The notes: generated from the letters alone by a model not told the origin. 64,000 nucleotides of DNA from Hyphomicrobiales bacterium (GCA_900472395.1 UCHV01000004.1:224855-288854); one strand, 5' to 3'. Positions 16,786-26,339 are shown, counted from the first letter of the stretch. Numbers and translations: made by a program.

Positions 16786-17397
16786 TCAGCTGCGGATGAG
16801 GGTCAGGAATCGTGCCTGTTCGGCGGCATTGTTTTCGAACTCGGCGGTAAACGTGGTCGTCAGCGTGGTCGAACCCTGCTTCTGCACACCGCGCATGGCC
16901 ATGCACAGATGCTCGGCATCGATCATGACTGCGACGCCACGCGGATCGAGCACATCCTGAATAGCATTGGCGATCTGCGCCGTCAGCGCTTCCTGCGTCT
17001 GCAGGCGGCGCCCGTAGATTTCCACGAGACGGGCAACCTTTGAGAGACCCAGTACGCGGCCCTTCGGCAGGTAAGCGACGTGCGCCTTGCCGATGATCGG
17101 CACCATGTGATGCTCACAGTGCGAATAGAACGGAATGTCGCGCACCAGGACCATGTCCTTGTAGCCGGCAACCTCCTCGAATGTACGGCCAAGGATTTCC
17201 TCGGGCGATTTGTCATAGCCGGAAAACAGTTCTCGATATGCAGCGGCAACACGCTTGGGCGTATCGAGCAGGCCTTCGCGCGACGGGTCGTCGCCGGTCC
17301 AGCGCAGAAGTACGCGAACCGCGTCCTCGGCTTCCTGCTGGGTCGGGCGGGCATCGGCTTGGCCACCGGCCGGAAAGTTCTTCACAATGGCATCCAT
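16786..17397 (-). CDS. folE: GTP cyclohydrolase I
   Basis: 203 residues. It converts GTP to dihydroneopterin triphosphate, the first step of folate synthesis. Zn ligands are in [10 protein letters not shown] and EHLCMAMRG, and the [20 protein letters not shown] segment is diagnostic. The ATG at 17397 follows AGGAGA; the frame reaches 17523 but has no support. It is upstream of hisI in the same unit and divergent from the IscU-like gene over 295 bp. Confidence 0.96.
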   Translation of the reverse strand: MDAIVKNFPAGGQADARPTQQEAEDAVRVLLRWTGDDPSREGLLDTPKRVAAAYRELFSGYDKSPEEILGRTFEEVAGYKDMVLVRDIPFYSHCEHHMVPIIGKAHVAYLPKGRVLGLSKVARLVEIYGRRLQTQEALTAQIANAIQDVLDPRGVAVMIDAEHLCMAMRGVQKQGSTTLTTTFTAEFENNAAEQARFLTLIRS

Positions 17398-17692
17398 CTT
17401 TGGTCTCCTGATCCTGATGCGGTTCAAGGTCGCATCCGATCCTAGTGCATCGACGCGGCAGTCACGGCTGTCGAACGTCATTTTGCCGCTATCTGACGCC
17501 GCGCGGCCCATTTTACAAGACATTGCATTCCGATTTCGGCGCTGGCGGCGCTAAAACCTTGCGTCTTGATGTCAGCTTCCAGCGATAGCATATAGTGGCA
17601 ACGCGGGCGGCGTGACAGATCACCGCCGAAGACGCAGTGTTCGACGAAGGCCGAATTCGGTCCGCAGGACGACGACCCGGAAACTGGTGACC

Positions 17693-18142
17693 ATGGACGA
17701 CATCTACAACAGCCGCATTCTCGAACTGGCCGGCAATATCGGGCTTTCCGGCGAGCTGGAGGATGCCGATGGCGTGTCTGAAAAACATTCGAAACTCTGC
17801 GGATCGAAGGTGAAGGTGTTTGTGAAGCTCACGGACGGCGTGGTCAGCGACTTTCGCCACAAGGTGCGGGCCTGCGCGCTGGGGCAAGCGTCTTCTGCCG
17901 CCATGGCGAAACACGTTCTTGGCGCCAGTGTGGAAGAGCTTCGACAGGCGCGGGCCGATATGCTGGCCATGCTGAAGGAGGATGGCGAGGGTCCCGTCGG
18001 TCGTTTCGAGGAGATGCGGGTGCTGAAACCCGTCAAGGATTACAAGGCCCGCCACGCCTCCACCATGCTGACCTTCGATGCCGTTGTCGATGCGATAGAC
18101 CAGGCGCAGGCGAAGAATGACACCGCAGCAGTGACGGCCTGA
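17693..18142 (+). CDS. IscU/NifU-like iron-sulfur scaffold homologue lacking the third Cys
   Basis: 149 residues with the NifU_N/IscU fold: MDDIYNSRILELAGNIG, then KLCGSKVKVFVKL with the first Cys at 36, then VRACALGQASSAAMA with the second at about 61. In IscU and SufU a third Cys follows the LxPVK helix; here that segment reads LKPVKDYKARHASTML and has no Cys. The Asp near the first Cys is also changed. It may hold clusters differently or be a regulator. The ATG at 17693 has no strong ribosome site but gives the correct start of the domain. It lies three bp before yidD, and this pairing is common in rhizobia. Confidence 0.85.
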   Translation: MDDIYNSRILELAGNIGLSGELEDADGVSEKHSKLCGSKVKVFVKLTDGVVSDFRHKVRACALGQASSAAMAKHVLGASVEELRQARADMLAMLKEDGEGPVGRFEEMRVLKPVKDYKARHASTMLTFDAVVDAIDQAQAKNDTAAVTA

Positions 18143-18145
18143 ACC

Positions 18146-18520
18146 ATGTGCGGCGCGTGCGGCCAGTGGCATGACGATGACGAACCCGAGAAGCGTCCGA
18201 AAGCGGTTGGCCGCAACTGGAGCGGTCCATTTCGCAAGACGCCCGGCCGCCTCATCGGCATGGGTTTCATCCGCCTTTATCAGCTGACGCTCTCCGGTTT
18301 CATCGGCAACGGTTGCCGCCATATCCCCACCTGTTCCGAATACGGGTATGAAGCCTTCGCGCGGCACGGTTTCTGGTCTGGATTCTGGTTGACCCTGTTC
18401 CGGGTCGGCCGTTGCGGCCCCGGCGGCACGTCAGGCCTCGATCAGGTTCCCGAAACACTCGGCGACGGCTATCGACGCCTTTTGCCATGGGCTTTCTGGC
18501 AATACGGCAAAAAGGCCTGA
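18146..18520 (+). CDS. yidD: membrane protein insertion efficiency factor YidD
   Basis: 124 residues. The YidD core is in the second half: FIRLYQLTLSGFIGNGCRHIPTCSEYGYEAFARHG ... LFRVGRCGPGG, with its conserved Cys residues. YidD assists YidC at the inner membrane and has an amphipathic N-terminal helix. This protein has an extra N-terminal 35 residues opening MCGACGQW, a CxxC motif. ATG at 18146 begins three bases after the IscU-like stop codon, which suggests coupled translation. Confidence 0.92.
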   Translation: MCGACGQWHDDDEPEKRPKAVGRNWSGPFRKTPGRLIGMGFIRLYQLTLSGFIGNGCRHIPTCSEYGYEAFARHGFWSGFWLTLFRVGRCGPGGTSGLDQVPETLGDGYRRLLPWAFWQYGKKA

Positions 18521-18533
18521 AACCTTTACTCCG

Positions 18534-18591
18534 CAGCCTTTTTTGACTATGACGCCGGCGTCCAATGCTGCTCAGGCAGCCCTTTTTTGAC
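18534..18591 (+). terminator. terminator or attenuator ahead of thrS, with a direct repeat
   Basis: GCTGC (18567-18571) and GCAGC (18576-18580) form a short stem with a TCAG loop followed by CC and six T. It lies about 45 bp after yidD and 44 bp before thrS. The sequence GCAGCC-T(5-6)-GAC occurs twice, at 18534-18547 and 18577-18591, so a near copy of the descending arm and T-run sits 43 bp upstream. It may simply end the yidD transcript, or act as an attenuator for thrS. Confidence 0.55.
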
Positions 18592-18631
18592 CACCCGCAT
18601 TCGTTGGCGGGACTGGCTAGGAGAATTCAAC

Positions 18632-20656
18632 ATGTCCGTTTCCCTTACATTTCCCGATGGTTCCGTTCGCGCCTATGACGCGGGCACGACCGGCTTTGCC
18701 GTCGCCGAATCCATCTCCAAGTCGCTGGCCAAGAAGGCCGTGGCAATCACGCTCGACGGCGAGCTGCGCGATCTCTCCGATCCCGTCATCGACGGTAAGA
18801 TCGAGATCGTCACCCGCACCGATCCGCGCGCGCTGGAACTGATCCGTCACGATGCCGCCCACGTCATGGCCGAGGCCGTGCAGGATCTTTGGCCCGGCAC
18901 GCAGGTGACCATCGGTCCGGTCATCGAAAACGGCTTTTATTACGACTTCAAGCGCATCCATCCGGACAGCAAGGAAGACTGGCCCTTCACGCCTGACGAT
19001 CTGCCGAAGATCGAAAAGAAGATGAAGGAGATCATCCAGAAGAACGCTGCCTTCACCAAGGAAATCTGGAGCCGCGAGAAAGCCAAGCAGGTATTTGCCG
19101 ACAAGGGCGAGACCTACAAGGTCGAGCTGGTCGACATGATCCCGGAAGGTCAGGACCTTAAGATCTATAATCAGGGCGGCTGGTTCGACCTCTGCCGTGG
19201 TCCGCACATGGCCTCGACGGGCCAGATCGGCACCGCCTTCAAGCTGATGAAGGTTGCCGGCGCCTATTGGCGTGGCGATTCGACGAAGCCGATGCTGACC
19301 CGCATCTACGGCACGGCATGGGCGAGCCAGGAAGAACTCGACCAGTACCTGCACATCCTGGCCGAAGCCGAAAAGCGCGATCACCGCAAGCTCGGCCGCG
19401 AAATGGATCTGTTCCATTTTCAGGAAGAAGGTCCGGGCGTGGTGTTCTGGCATGGCAAGGGCTGGCGCATGTTCCAGACCCTGACCTCCTACATGCGCCG
19501 CCGTCTGGCCGGCACGTATGAAGAGGTCAACGCGCCGCAGGTTCTGGATAGCTCGCTCTGGGAAACCTCCGGTCACTGGGGCTGGTATCAGGAGAACATG
19601 TTCGCCGTGAAATCGGCCTACGCGTTCACGCATCCCGAAGACGAGGAAGCAGACAACCGCGTTTTCGCACTGAAGCCGATGAACTGCCCGGGTCACGTGC
19701 AGATCTTCAAGCATGGCCTGAAGTCCTATCGCGAACTGCCGATCCGTCTTGCTGAATTCGGCAACGTGCATCGCTACGAAGCGTCTGGCGCTTTGCACGG
19801 CCTGATGCGCGTGCGCGGTTTCACGCAGGACGATGCCCACGTGTTCTGCACCGACGAACAATTGGCGGCTGAATGCCTGCGCATCAACGAGCTGATTCTG
19901 TCGGTCTACGAGGATTTCGGCTTCCAGGAAGTCGTCGTAAAACTGTCCACGCGTCCTGAAAAGCGCGTCGGCACCGATGATCTCTGGGATCGCGCCGAAA
20001 GCGTCATGACCGATGTGCTGAAGACGATCGAAGATCAGTCGGAAGGCCGTATCAAGACAGGCATCCTGCCGGGCGAGGGCGCATTTTACGGTCCGAAGTT
20101 CGAATATACGCTGAAGGATGCCATCGGCCGTGAATGGCAGTGCGGCACGACGCAGGTCGACTTCAACCTGCCGGAACGTTTTGGCGCGTTCTATATCGAC
20201 CAGAACTCGGAAAAGACCCAGCCGGTCATGATCCACCGCGCCATCTGCGGCTCGATGGAACGTTTCCTCGGCATCCTGATCGAAAACTTCGCCGGCCATA
20301 TGCCGCTGTGGTTCGCGCCGACGCAGGTCGTTGTTGCAACGATCACTTCGGATGCGGACGATTACGGCCGTGAAGTTGCCGAAGCGCTGCGCGATGCCGG
20401 CCTTCAGGTCGAGACCGACTTCCGCAATGAGAAGATCAACTACAAGGTCCGCGAGCACTCGGTCACCAAGGTGCCGGTGATCATCGTCTGCGGTCGCCAG
20501 GAAGCCGAAAACCGGTCGGTCAACATCCGCCGTCTCGGCTCGCAGGCGCAGACGCCGATGTCGCTGGAAGAGGCGATTGCCTCGCTGACGGAGGAAGCAA
20601 CACCGCCGGATGTCAAGCGCAAGCTCGCTGCCCGCAAGGCCAAGCTTTCAGCCTGA
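18632..20656 (+). CDS. thrS: threonine--tRNA ligase
   Basis: 674 residues. All ThrRS domains are present in order: TGS (1-62, [17 protein letters not shown]), editing domain with [14 protein letters not shown] (about 75) and the second metal-site motif region, class II catalytic core (about 240-540; [10 protein letters not shown], then [26 protein letters not shown]), and the anticodon domain (about 545-650). The protein charges tRNA-Thr and hydrolyses Ser-tRNA-Thr. ATG at 18632 has AGGAGA upstream; an in-frame ATG at 18587 lies in the leader. Followed by a strong terminator. Confidence 0.98.
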   Translation: MSVSLTFPDGSVRAYDAGTTGFAVAESISKSLAKKAVAITLDGELRDLSDPVIDGKIEIVTRTDPRALELIRHDAAHVMAEAVQDLWPGTQVTIGPVIENGFYYDFKRIHPDSKEDWPFTPDDLPKIEKKMKEIIQKNAAFTKEIWSREKAKQVFADKGETYKVELVDMIPEGQDLKIYNQGGWFDLCRGPHMASTGQIGTAFKLMKVAGAYWRGDSTKPMLTRIYGTAWASQEELDQYLHILAEAEKRDHRKLGREMDLFHFQEEGPGVVFWHGKGWRMFQTLTSYMRRRLAGTYEEVNAPQVLDSSLWETSGHWGWYQENMFAVKSAYAFTHPEDEEADNRVFALKPMNCPGHVQIFKHGLKSYRELPIRLAEFGNVHRYEASGALHGLMRVRGFTQDDAHVFCTDEQLAAECLRINELILSVYEDFGFQEVVVKLSTRPEKRVGTDDLWDRAESVMTDVLKTIEDQSEGRIKTGILPGEGAFYGPKFEYTLKDAIGREWQCGTTQVDFNLPERFGAFYIDQNSEKTQPVMIHRAICGSMERFLGILIENFAGHMPLWFAPTQVVVATITSDADDYGREVAEALRDAGLQVETDFRNEKINYKVREHSVTKVPVIIVCGRQEAENRSVNIRRLGSQAQTPMSLEEAIASLTEEATPPDVKRKLAARKAKLSA

Positions 20657-20666
20657 CCTGATAACA

Positions 20667-20703
20667 AACGGCGCCTGCGGAGAAAACCACAGGCGCCGTT
20701 TTC
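20667..20703 (+). terminator. terminator of thrS
   Basis: AACGGCGCCTG (20667-20677) is exactly complementary to CAGGCGCCGTT (20690-20700), followed by TT. It starts 11 bp after the thrS stop codon. Confidence 0.9.
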
Positions 20704-20767
20704 AATTCGTCCTGGAACTGCAATGATGGCGCCCGAAAATGCCTGATGGTCCTCTGGAGGCCGAACG

Positions 20768-21643
20768 TTGCAGTTCAAGGAACTTTCATACGCGAACGAG
20801 CGCGATACCCGGCTGAAACGCTGGATCATCCGCTCGATAGAAGGCATGTCCGGGCGCAATCGTTATGCCCGCCTGTACGACATCTGGCGCAGCGACATCG
20901 TCGGCAAGAGCGACCGTGTTTTCGGCAAGATGCTGGATCTCATCGATGTCGGCATGGATGTGGCGGGTGAATGGCCACCGCGCGACCTGCCGGATGGGCC
21001 GTTGGTCATCGTCGCCAATCATCCTTTCGGCATAGGAGACGGCATTGCCAGCCTGGCGCTTGCCGAACAGCTTGGCCGACCATTCCGGGTGATGATCAAC
21101 AACGAGCTTCTGAAAGTGCCGGAAATGGCGCCTTATTCTCTGCCGGTTTCCTTCGAGGAAACCAGGGAAGCGCTGACGCAGAACATGGCTATGCGTCACG
21201 AGGCGCTGAAGCTGCTGAAAGAAGGCGTCACCATCATCATTTTTCCGGCTGGCGGCGTGGCCACGGCGCGCCGCGGTTTCGGGCGGGCGGAAGATCTGCC
21301 GTGGAAGATGTTTCCGGCGAAACTCATTCAGTCAGCCAAGGCGAATGTGCTGCCGATCTATTTCGAGGGGCAGAACGGTCCGCTTTTCCACTTCGCCAGC
21401 AGGATTTCGCTGACCCTGCGCCTGTCCCTGCTGATCCGCGAGTTCAAGCGCCTGTCGGGCACGAGCATTCGCGCACGTGTCGGCCCGGTCATTCCTTATC
21501 GAGACCTGGCCGCGACCTCTGATCGCAAACTGCTTCTGATGAGGCTTTACGAAGCGGTCTTCATCATGCGTCCGCAGACGCGGCGCCAGACACGCAAGGC
21601 GGCGACCCGCAGCAATGCGGCAGGAATGGATGCCGGCAGGTGA
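20768..21643 (+). CDS. lysophospholipid acyltransferase family protein (PlsC-like)
   Basis: 291 residues with the acyltransferase motifs: VIVANHPFGIGDG (an NHx4D box, with the usual His-Asp pair) about residue 82, MINNELLKVP, and IFPAGGVATARRG (motif III). It transfers an acyl chain to a lysolipid in the inner membrane. The TTG at 20768 is the likely start as TGGAGG lies seven bases upstream and no ATG is near. The acceptor lipid is not known; a membrane anchor is not obvious. Single gene, convergent with the next. Confidence 0.85.
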   Translation: MQFKELSYANERDTRLKRWIIRSIEGMSGRNRYARLYDIWRSDIVGKSDRVFGKMLDLIDVGMDVAGEWPPRDLPDGPLVIVANHPFGIGDGIASLALAEQLGRPFRVMINNELLKVPEMAPYSLPVSFEETREALTQNMAMRHEALKLLKEGVTIIIFPAGGVATARRGFGRAEDLPWKMFPAKLIQSAKANVLPIYFEGQNGPLFHFASRISLTLRLSLLIREFKRLSGTSIRARVGPVIPYRDLAATSDRKLLLMRLYEAVFIMRPQTRRQTRKAATRSNAAGMDAGR

Positions 21644-21655
21644 TGGGCGACCGGC

Positions 21656-22630
21656 TTATTCCATGTCCGCGTTGGCGGTCTGGGCGTGTTCCGAAAGAAG
21701 CACGTCGACATCGGCATTCTGACCCGATTTCACCGTGAATTCGCGCTGGTAAATCTTGTCCTTGTTGCGGGCGACGGCAAGGTAGTCGCCCTCGGACAGA
21801 ACCATGGTGGAGAAGGCACTGACGCTTTCGTTGACGATATCGCCCGCCGCCGTCAATACCGACCATGCCGTATCGGCAATTGCTTCGCCGCCGGGCTGCG
21901 AAACCAGCTTGAGCGTGATCTGCGCGGCGCGATGCTGCAGGGTCGCAGATGTCAGCTGCCCTGCCTCGACCTGGATATCCGCACGGGCGACCGCGTTGAC
22001 GCCGCCATATTCCGAAACCACATGGTAGGTGCCGGCGTTGAGCCGCACGATGCTGTTCGGCTTGACGTCGGCAATCACGAGGCCGCGTTCACCGTCCTCC
22101 CGGGTTTCCGACGAATAGACCGAAAAGCTCAATTGGCTCGGCGGGATGCGCACTTCCGATCCGGTCACTGCGTTGAGAACGAAACCGCCGGCATCGAGAA
22201 CAACCGTCTGCTTGCTGACCTGTCCGCTCTCTGGAACGTTCAGCTTGCGTGTCACACCGGCACGGCCGAAGGCGACATTGACGAAATAGTCGCCGGGAGC
22301 GAGTTGGAAGTCGGCGGTGCCGCCATCGGAACTGGCAAGCAACGGCAACTTGCCGTCTGCGCCCGGAATCGGGCCGAAAACCCGCCAGGCGAGGCCGTCC
22401 TTCATCGCCTCGCCGTCCTTGGTAAGTCTCGCTTCGAAGGCGACATTGCGGGCAACCGAACCGGCAGAAGCGCCTGTTGTCGCAGAAAACGCGTTCAGCT
22501 TCGGCATTTTCGCCGAACCGCCGAGTTGTTTGAAGTTCTGAAAGGCATCCTGGGCAAAAGACGGCTTTGCCGGCGCAATCGCCAGGGCGACGCCGATCAT
22601 CACATATGCGGCAATGGAAGTTCTGTTCAT
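21656..22630 (-). CDS. secreted protein of unknown function with repeated beta-sandwich segments
   Basis: 324 residues with a signal peptide (MNRTSIAAYVMIGVALAIAPAKPSFA, cut after about residue 26). The mature part appears to hold three or four repeats of about 80 residues with a common pattern: a predicted strand, then APGDYFVNVAFG, NAGTYHVVSEYG or SEGDYLAVARNK. Such phrases are typical of carboxypeptidase-regulatory or CnaB-like beta sandwiches. The ATG at 22630 gives a proper signal peptide; the frame continues to a GTG at 22666. Conserved in rhizobia to my knowledge, function unknown. Divergent from the nitroreductase gene. Confidence 0.7.
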   Translation of the reverse strand: MNRTSIAAYVMIGVALAIAPAKPSFAQDAFQNFKQLGGSAKMPKLNAFSATTGASAGSVARNVAFEARLTKDGEAMKDGLAWRVFGPIPGADGKLPLLASSDGGTADFQLAPGDYFVNVAFGRAGVTRKLNVPESGQVSKQTVVLDAGGFVLNAVTGSEVRIPPSQLSFSVYSSETREDGERGLVIADVKPNSIVRLNAGTYHVVSEYGGVNAVARADIQVEAGQLTSATLQHRAAQITLKLVSQPGGEAIADTAWSVLTAAGDIVNESVSAFSTMVLSEGDYLAVARNKDKIYQREFTVKSGQNADVDVLLSEHAQTANADME

Positions 22631-22765
22631 TTCGCCCGGATTGACTCTTGATGTTGCAGACTTCACTTGAAAACCAACGCCAAGGCAAATTCAAGGCCTC
22701 AGTCAAAAACGGGCCGATATGCCGGAGGCGTTCGTCATCGAACTGTCAAACATGCGAGTGTGACC

Positions 22766-23341
22766 ATGGGCAATGATATCAAGCTGATCGACTACCTGCG
22801 CCAACGCCATTCAACTCCGGTGGCGCAATACAAAGAGCCCGGTCCCTCGCAGGACGAACTGACGGAAATCCTGCGTTTTGCCTCGCGCGTACCGGATCAC
22901 GGCAAGATCGCGCCCTGGCGCTTCATCGTTTATCGCGGTGATTCGCGGGTGAAGCTCGGTGAGGAGTTTCTGCGGCTTTCGCTGGAAAAGACCCCTGATA
23001 TGACCGAGGCGGCGCAACAGGCGGAACTTGCGCGCTTCACCCGCGCGCCTCTCGTCGTTGCGGTCGTCAGCACGGCTGGCGAACATGCAAAAATTCCGGA
23101 ATGGGAGCAGGTGCTGTCGGCCGGTGCATTGTGCCTCAACATGGTCATGGCTTGCGAGGCGCACGGTTACGTCGCCAACTGGCGCACCGAATGGATCACC
23201 TATGACGAGCGTGTGCAGGCTGCTCTCGGCATCAAGCCGGGTGAGAAGGCTGCCGGCTTCATCCACATCGGCTCCAGCGATTTCGCAACGCCGGATCGCC
23301 CCCGTCCGGAACTCGCCGACATCGTGACCTGGGCGGAATAG
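22766..23341 (+). CDS. nitroreductase family protein
   Basis: 191 residues, an FMN-dependent nitroreductase of the YdjA type. [47 protein letters not shown] contains the FMN phosphate-binding Arg and the PDHGKxxPWRF motif. The C-terminal [20 protein letters not shown] is also typical. The ATG at 22766 starts the domain; an in-frame ORF extends back to 22667 without support. A flavin reductase gene begins two bases after its stop, so they are likely one unit. Confidence 0.92.
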   Translation: MGNDIKLIDYLRQRHSTPVAQYKEPGPSQDELTEILRFASRVPDHGKIAPWRFIVYRGDSRVKLGEEFLRLSLEKTPDMTEAAQQAELARFTRAPLVVAVVSTAGEHAKIPEWEQVLSAGALCLNMVMACEAHGYVANWRTEWITYDERVQAALGIKPGEKAAGFIHIGSSDFATPDRPRPELADIVTWAE

Positions 23342-23343
23342 GC

Positions 23344-23958
23344 ATGTTCTACACGACAGACGATAATCGACATGGATTGGCGCACGATCCGTTCAAGGCG
23401 ATCGTGTCGCCACGTCCGATAGGCTGGATCGGCACGAAAGGGCGGGATGGGTCGCTCAACCTGTCGCCCTATTCGTTCTTCAATGCGGTCTGCGACAATC
23501 CCAAGCTTGTCATGTTTGCGTCCAGCGGTCCGAAGGACAGCCTGCGCAATGTCCGTGAGACTGGCGTCTTTACCGCCAGCCTCGCCAGCAGACATCTGGC
23601 TGAGCAGATGAATGCCTCGTCTATTTCCGTGGAATATGGTGTCGATGAATTCGCCATTGCCGGCCTGACGGCCATGGCGGGCACGGTGGTCGATGCGCCT
23701 TTCGTCGCCGAGGCCTATGCGGCACTGGAGTGCCGGGTGACCGATATCGTCGAGCCGAAAACGATCGATGGCGGCAAGGCTGAGGCGATAGTCGTCTTCG
23801 GTCAGGTTGTCGGCATCCACCTGAGCGAGGATATCCTTCGCGAGGGCAGGGTGGATATGGGCATCGCCCGTCCGCTCGCACGGATGGGCTACCGGGACTA
23901 TGCCGATGGCGGCGCCGACGTTTTCGAAATGACGCGGCCTGCGACACCGCAGCGCTGA
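23344..23958 (+). CDS. flavin reductase-like (FMN-binding) protein
   Basis: 204 residues with the flavin reductase/FMN-binding split barrel: DPFKAIVSPRPIGWIGTKGRDGSLNLSPYSFFNAVCDNPKLVMFAS near the N-terminus and DTGVFTASLASRHLAEQMNASS-like segments. Such proteins reduce FMN with NAD(P)H and may supply a monooxygenase. The ATG at 23344 immediately follows the nitroreductase stop. Its partner enzyme is unknown. Confidence 0.9.
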   Translation: MFYTTDDNRHGLAHDPFKAIVSPRPIGWIGTKGRDGSLNLSPYSFFNAVCDNPKLVMFASSGPKDSLRNVRETGVFTASLASRHLAEQMNASSISVEYGVDEFAIAGLTAMAGTVVDAPFVAEAYAALECRVTDIVEPKTIDGGKAEAIVVFGQVVGIHLSEDILREGRVDMGIARPLARMGYRDYADGGADVFEMTRPATPQR

Positions 23959-23962
23959 ACGA

Positions 23963-24649
23963 TCAGTCGGTAAATATGGATCGGATGACCGGCAGCTGCG
24001 AAGGCAGGTCGGTCATCTTTGCGACAAAACCTTCGCCTCGAGCGTGATGGCAGGAATGCTTGAAGCTTCCCGTCTCGCCGTCAGGTTCCGCCGTATCTAT
24101 TGCCGCAACCTTTGCGGCGGCCGCCGCCAGCACTATTGTTGCTCGGGTTCTTGCAAGAACACCGCTTCCCAAGCCATGCTTCAAGCCGAGCGCGCTTGCC
24201 AGAGCTTTGGAATCCCAAGTCAGGGCGATCAGCCGCGTGCTCTTGTCGGTAAAGCTGGCTGCTGAGAGCAGCCCGCGTGGATTGTCGCCGATCATGGCGA
24301 TGATCTTCGTCGTCCCAGAAGAGATGCCCGCCCTGGCCTCGGATAGCTGGAGCAGGACATCGAGGTGCTGGACGTCGGCACCGCTGCGCGCACCGGACAA
24401 AATGACGGTCGTCGCGCCGCTGGCGATGCACGCGTCGACAAGCGATGGCGTCGCAGGCGAATCGACCGCCGGCAACACCGCCGAAATCCCCTGCCGGGCC
24501 ATCGTAAATCGCTGGAGGTCGTCGAGCGCTGCAGCGTTTTCGGCGCTTCGGAAATCTATTGCGACCATGTCTGCATCCGACATGGCGACATTGTCGGGCG
24601 CAGTATCGGCTGGCACGATCAGCCAGGATTTGGGCAGTAAAGCGAACAG
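23963..24649 (-). CDS. CitE/HpcH-like aldolase family protein with non-ATG start
   Basis: About 228 residues of an HpcH/HpaI/CitE TIM barrel. The N-terminal PKSWLIVPAD ... DADMVAIDF and C-terminal ATIVLAAAAAKVAAIDTAEPD ... GFVAKMTDLPSQLPVI are typical. No ATG lies upstream of the first family motif: a GTG at 24616 would cut into the first strand. A CTG at 24649 lies five bases after GGAGAG and includes the whole strand, so it is my preferred start. The chain is shorter than the usual 270-300 residues, and the active-site loop reads ALTWDSKALASALG instead of the acidic ALGAEDL type. Enzyme activity is doubtful. Convergent with the flavin reductase gene. Confidence 0.7.
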   Translation of the reverse strand: MFALLPKSWLIVPADTAPDNVAMSDADMVAIDFRSAENAAALDDLQRFTMARQGISAVLPAVDSPATPSLVDACIASGATTVILSGARSGADVQHLDVLLQLSEARAGISSGTTKIIAMIGDNPRGLLSAASFTDKSTRLIALTWDSKALASALGLKHGLGSGVLARTRATIVLAAAAAKVAAIDTAEPDGETGSFKHSCHHARGEGFVAKMTDLPSQLPVIRSIFTD

Positions 24650-24765
24650 AAATACTCTCCGGACGTGGTTAAATCTTATGGTGAACCAATCTTAAACGAT
24701 TTCGCCGTAGCGTGCATTCCATCGGGTGAATGCGGCTAACGCTCCTTTTGTATTGGGGTTTCGGG

Positions 24766-25902
24766 GTGATCGTACAGGCTTTTCTTCGTTGGGCGGAAAC
24801 CGCCAGACCAGCAGACCGGGCAAAGGCCGCATCTGCTCTGGCGCGGGCCTATCTGGCTTCATCCATAGAGGATGACAAGCGGCAGGCGGCCTCCATGGCG
24901 CTCACCCATCTTCTGGATGATTCATCCCCGGTGGTTCGCGCCGCACTCGCCGAAGCCGTTGCCGATTCGCCGGCAGCATCTCGCGGCATGGTCATGTCGC
25001 TGGCGGAAGACCAGCCGCTGATCGCATCCATCGTCATAACGCGATCACCGGTTCTGTCGGAAATGGACCTCGTGGATCTGGTAGGGCGCGGCAGCGCGGT
25101 CACGCGGGCGCTGGTTGCCTTCCGGCCCAATCTGCCTCGCGGCGTGGCTGCGGCGATTGCCGAAGTGGGTGCCGAAGAGGAAGTCCTGCTGCTTCTTGAA
25201 AACACGACGGCGTCGATCACGCGCTTCACCTTGCGGCGCATCGCCGAGCGGCACGGCCACCACGCGCCGATCCGCAACATGTTGCTGGATCGCGAGGATC
25301 TGGGCGCTGATGCCCGCCATCTGCTCGTCAGCCATATCAGCGACGCGCTTGCGGCGAGCGGCCTCATGCGCACCACGCTGACCCCATCGCGAATCGATTA
25401 CGTGACGCGGGAGGCAAGCGAAGCGGCAACCGTTGCTATCGCAGGGACGGTGCGTCAGCACGATATCGCAGGACTGGTCGAACACCTGCGCCAGCAGGGT
25501 CGGCTGACGCCCGCCTTCCTCATCCACATCCTGTGCGGCGGCAAGGTCGATTTCTTCTCGGGCGCCATCTGCAATCTATCGGGGCTGGAGGATCAGCGCG
25601 TCCGCTCTATCCTCGCCACAGGCCGCATGCACGCAGTGCGCGCGCTGTTCGAAGCAGCAGGGCTCGATCGATCCATCGCCATGGTCTTTGTCGAAGCTGT
25701 GCTCCTGTGGCGCGAAGCGGCTCGTTCGCCGATCGGTTTTTCGTTGCAAAGCATCTGCCTGCCGCTGATAGATCGTTTCAGACACGAGGCGCAGCCGATG
25801 TCGCCGCTCGCGGATCTGCTCGACATGATCGAGAAACTGCAGCTGATGGAAGAACGTCTTCTGGCGCGTTCCTATGCCGGCGAACTCGCTTTCGCGGCCT
25901 AA
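24766..25902 (+). CDS. DUF2336 domain-containing protein
   Basis: 378 residues, helical and repetitive, like a HEAT-repeat protein (RWAETARPADRAKAASALARAYL, LTHLLDDSSPVVRAALAEAVADSP). This is the alphaproteobacterial DUF2336 family, function unknown. The GTG at 24766 was chosen because VIVQAFLRW matches the usual family start; an ATG at 24730 adds an unrelated hydrophobic dozen. Its stop codon overlaps that of the convergent gene that follows. Confidence 0.85.
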   Translation: MIVQAFLRWAETARPADRAKAASALARAYLASSIEDDKRQAASMALTHLLDDSSPVVRAALAEAVADSPAASRGMVMSLAEDQPLIASIVITRSPVLSEMDLVDLVGRGSAVTRALVAFRPNLPRGVAAAIAEVGAEEEVLLLLENTTASITRFTLRRIAERHGHHAPIRNMLLDREDLGADARHLLVSHISDALAASGLMRTTLTPSRIDYVTREASEAATVAIAGTVRQHDIAGLVEHLRQQGRLTPAFLIHILCGGKVDFFSGAICNLSGLEDQRVRSILATGRMHAVRALFEAAGLDRSIAMVFVEAVLLWREAARSPIGFSLQSICLPLIDRFRHEAQPMSPLADLLDMIEKLQLMEERLLARSYAGELAFAA

Positions 25903-26339
25903 TCCCTGAATTTCTTGGCAACCCAGGAATAGCTGTTTTCCACCAAACGAACAGGCTTGCCGAACAGTGTGCGTATGCCGTCGCTGCTTGGCAGGACTGA
26001 CGTCACGCGGCTAATGGCGCGAGCCGCCATGCCGCGCTCTTCCTCGCGGCGTTGCTCTTCAGTATCGGCAGGTTTGACGGCGAGCGCCGTTTCCGCTCCC
26101 GCTTCCGGGGGCTTCGCCTGCGGCACGACATTGTCAGCGGTTTCAGTGGCTGTCGGATCCTGGCAGACTGCGATGACGACCGGATAGGAGACGTTGGCGA
26201 AGGAAGCCAGTTCCTTCTCCGAAACTGCGTTGCACATCTCGATGGTTGGCCAGCGCTGCTGCAGCGTGGCGACGTATTGGCAATCTTTCACGGCGTCGTC
26301 GCAGCCGAGAATGGTCATGGCGATGATGGCGGCGTTCAT
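25899..26339 (-). CDS. hypothetical protein, Cys-containing N-terminus
   Basis: 146 residues. The first 60 hold four Cys (LGCDD, DCQYV, EMCNA, AVCQD). A Pro/Ala/Glu-rich stretch follows (about 63-100), then a basic C-terminal helix (ISRVTSVL ... LVENSYSWVAKKFRD). The initial AAIIAMTILGC could be a very short lipoprotein-like signal, but this is weak. The TAG stop shares bases with the TAA of DUF2336 on the other strand (CTAA at 25899-25902). No family recognised. Confidence 0.6.
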   Translation of the reverse strand: MNAAIIAMTILGCDDAVKDCQYVATLQQRWPTIEMCNAVSEKELASFANVSYPVVIAVCQDPTATETADNVVPQAKPPEAGAETALAVKPADTEEQRREEERGMAARAISRVTSVLPSSDGIRTLFGKPVRLVENSYSWVAKKFRD

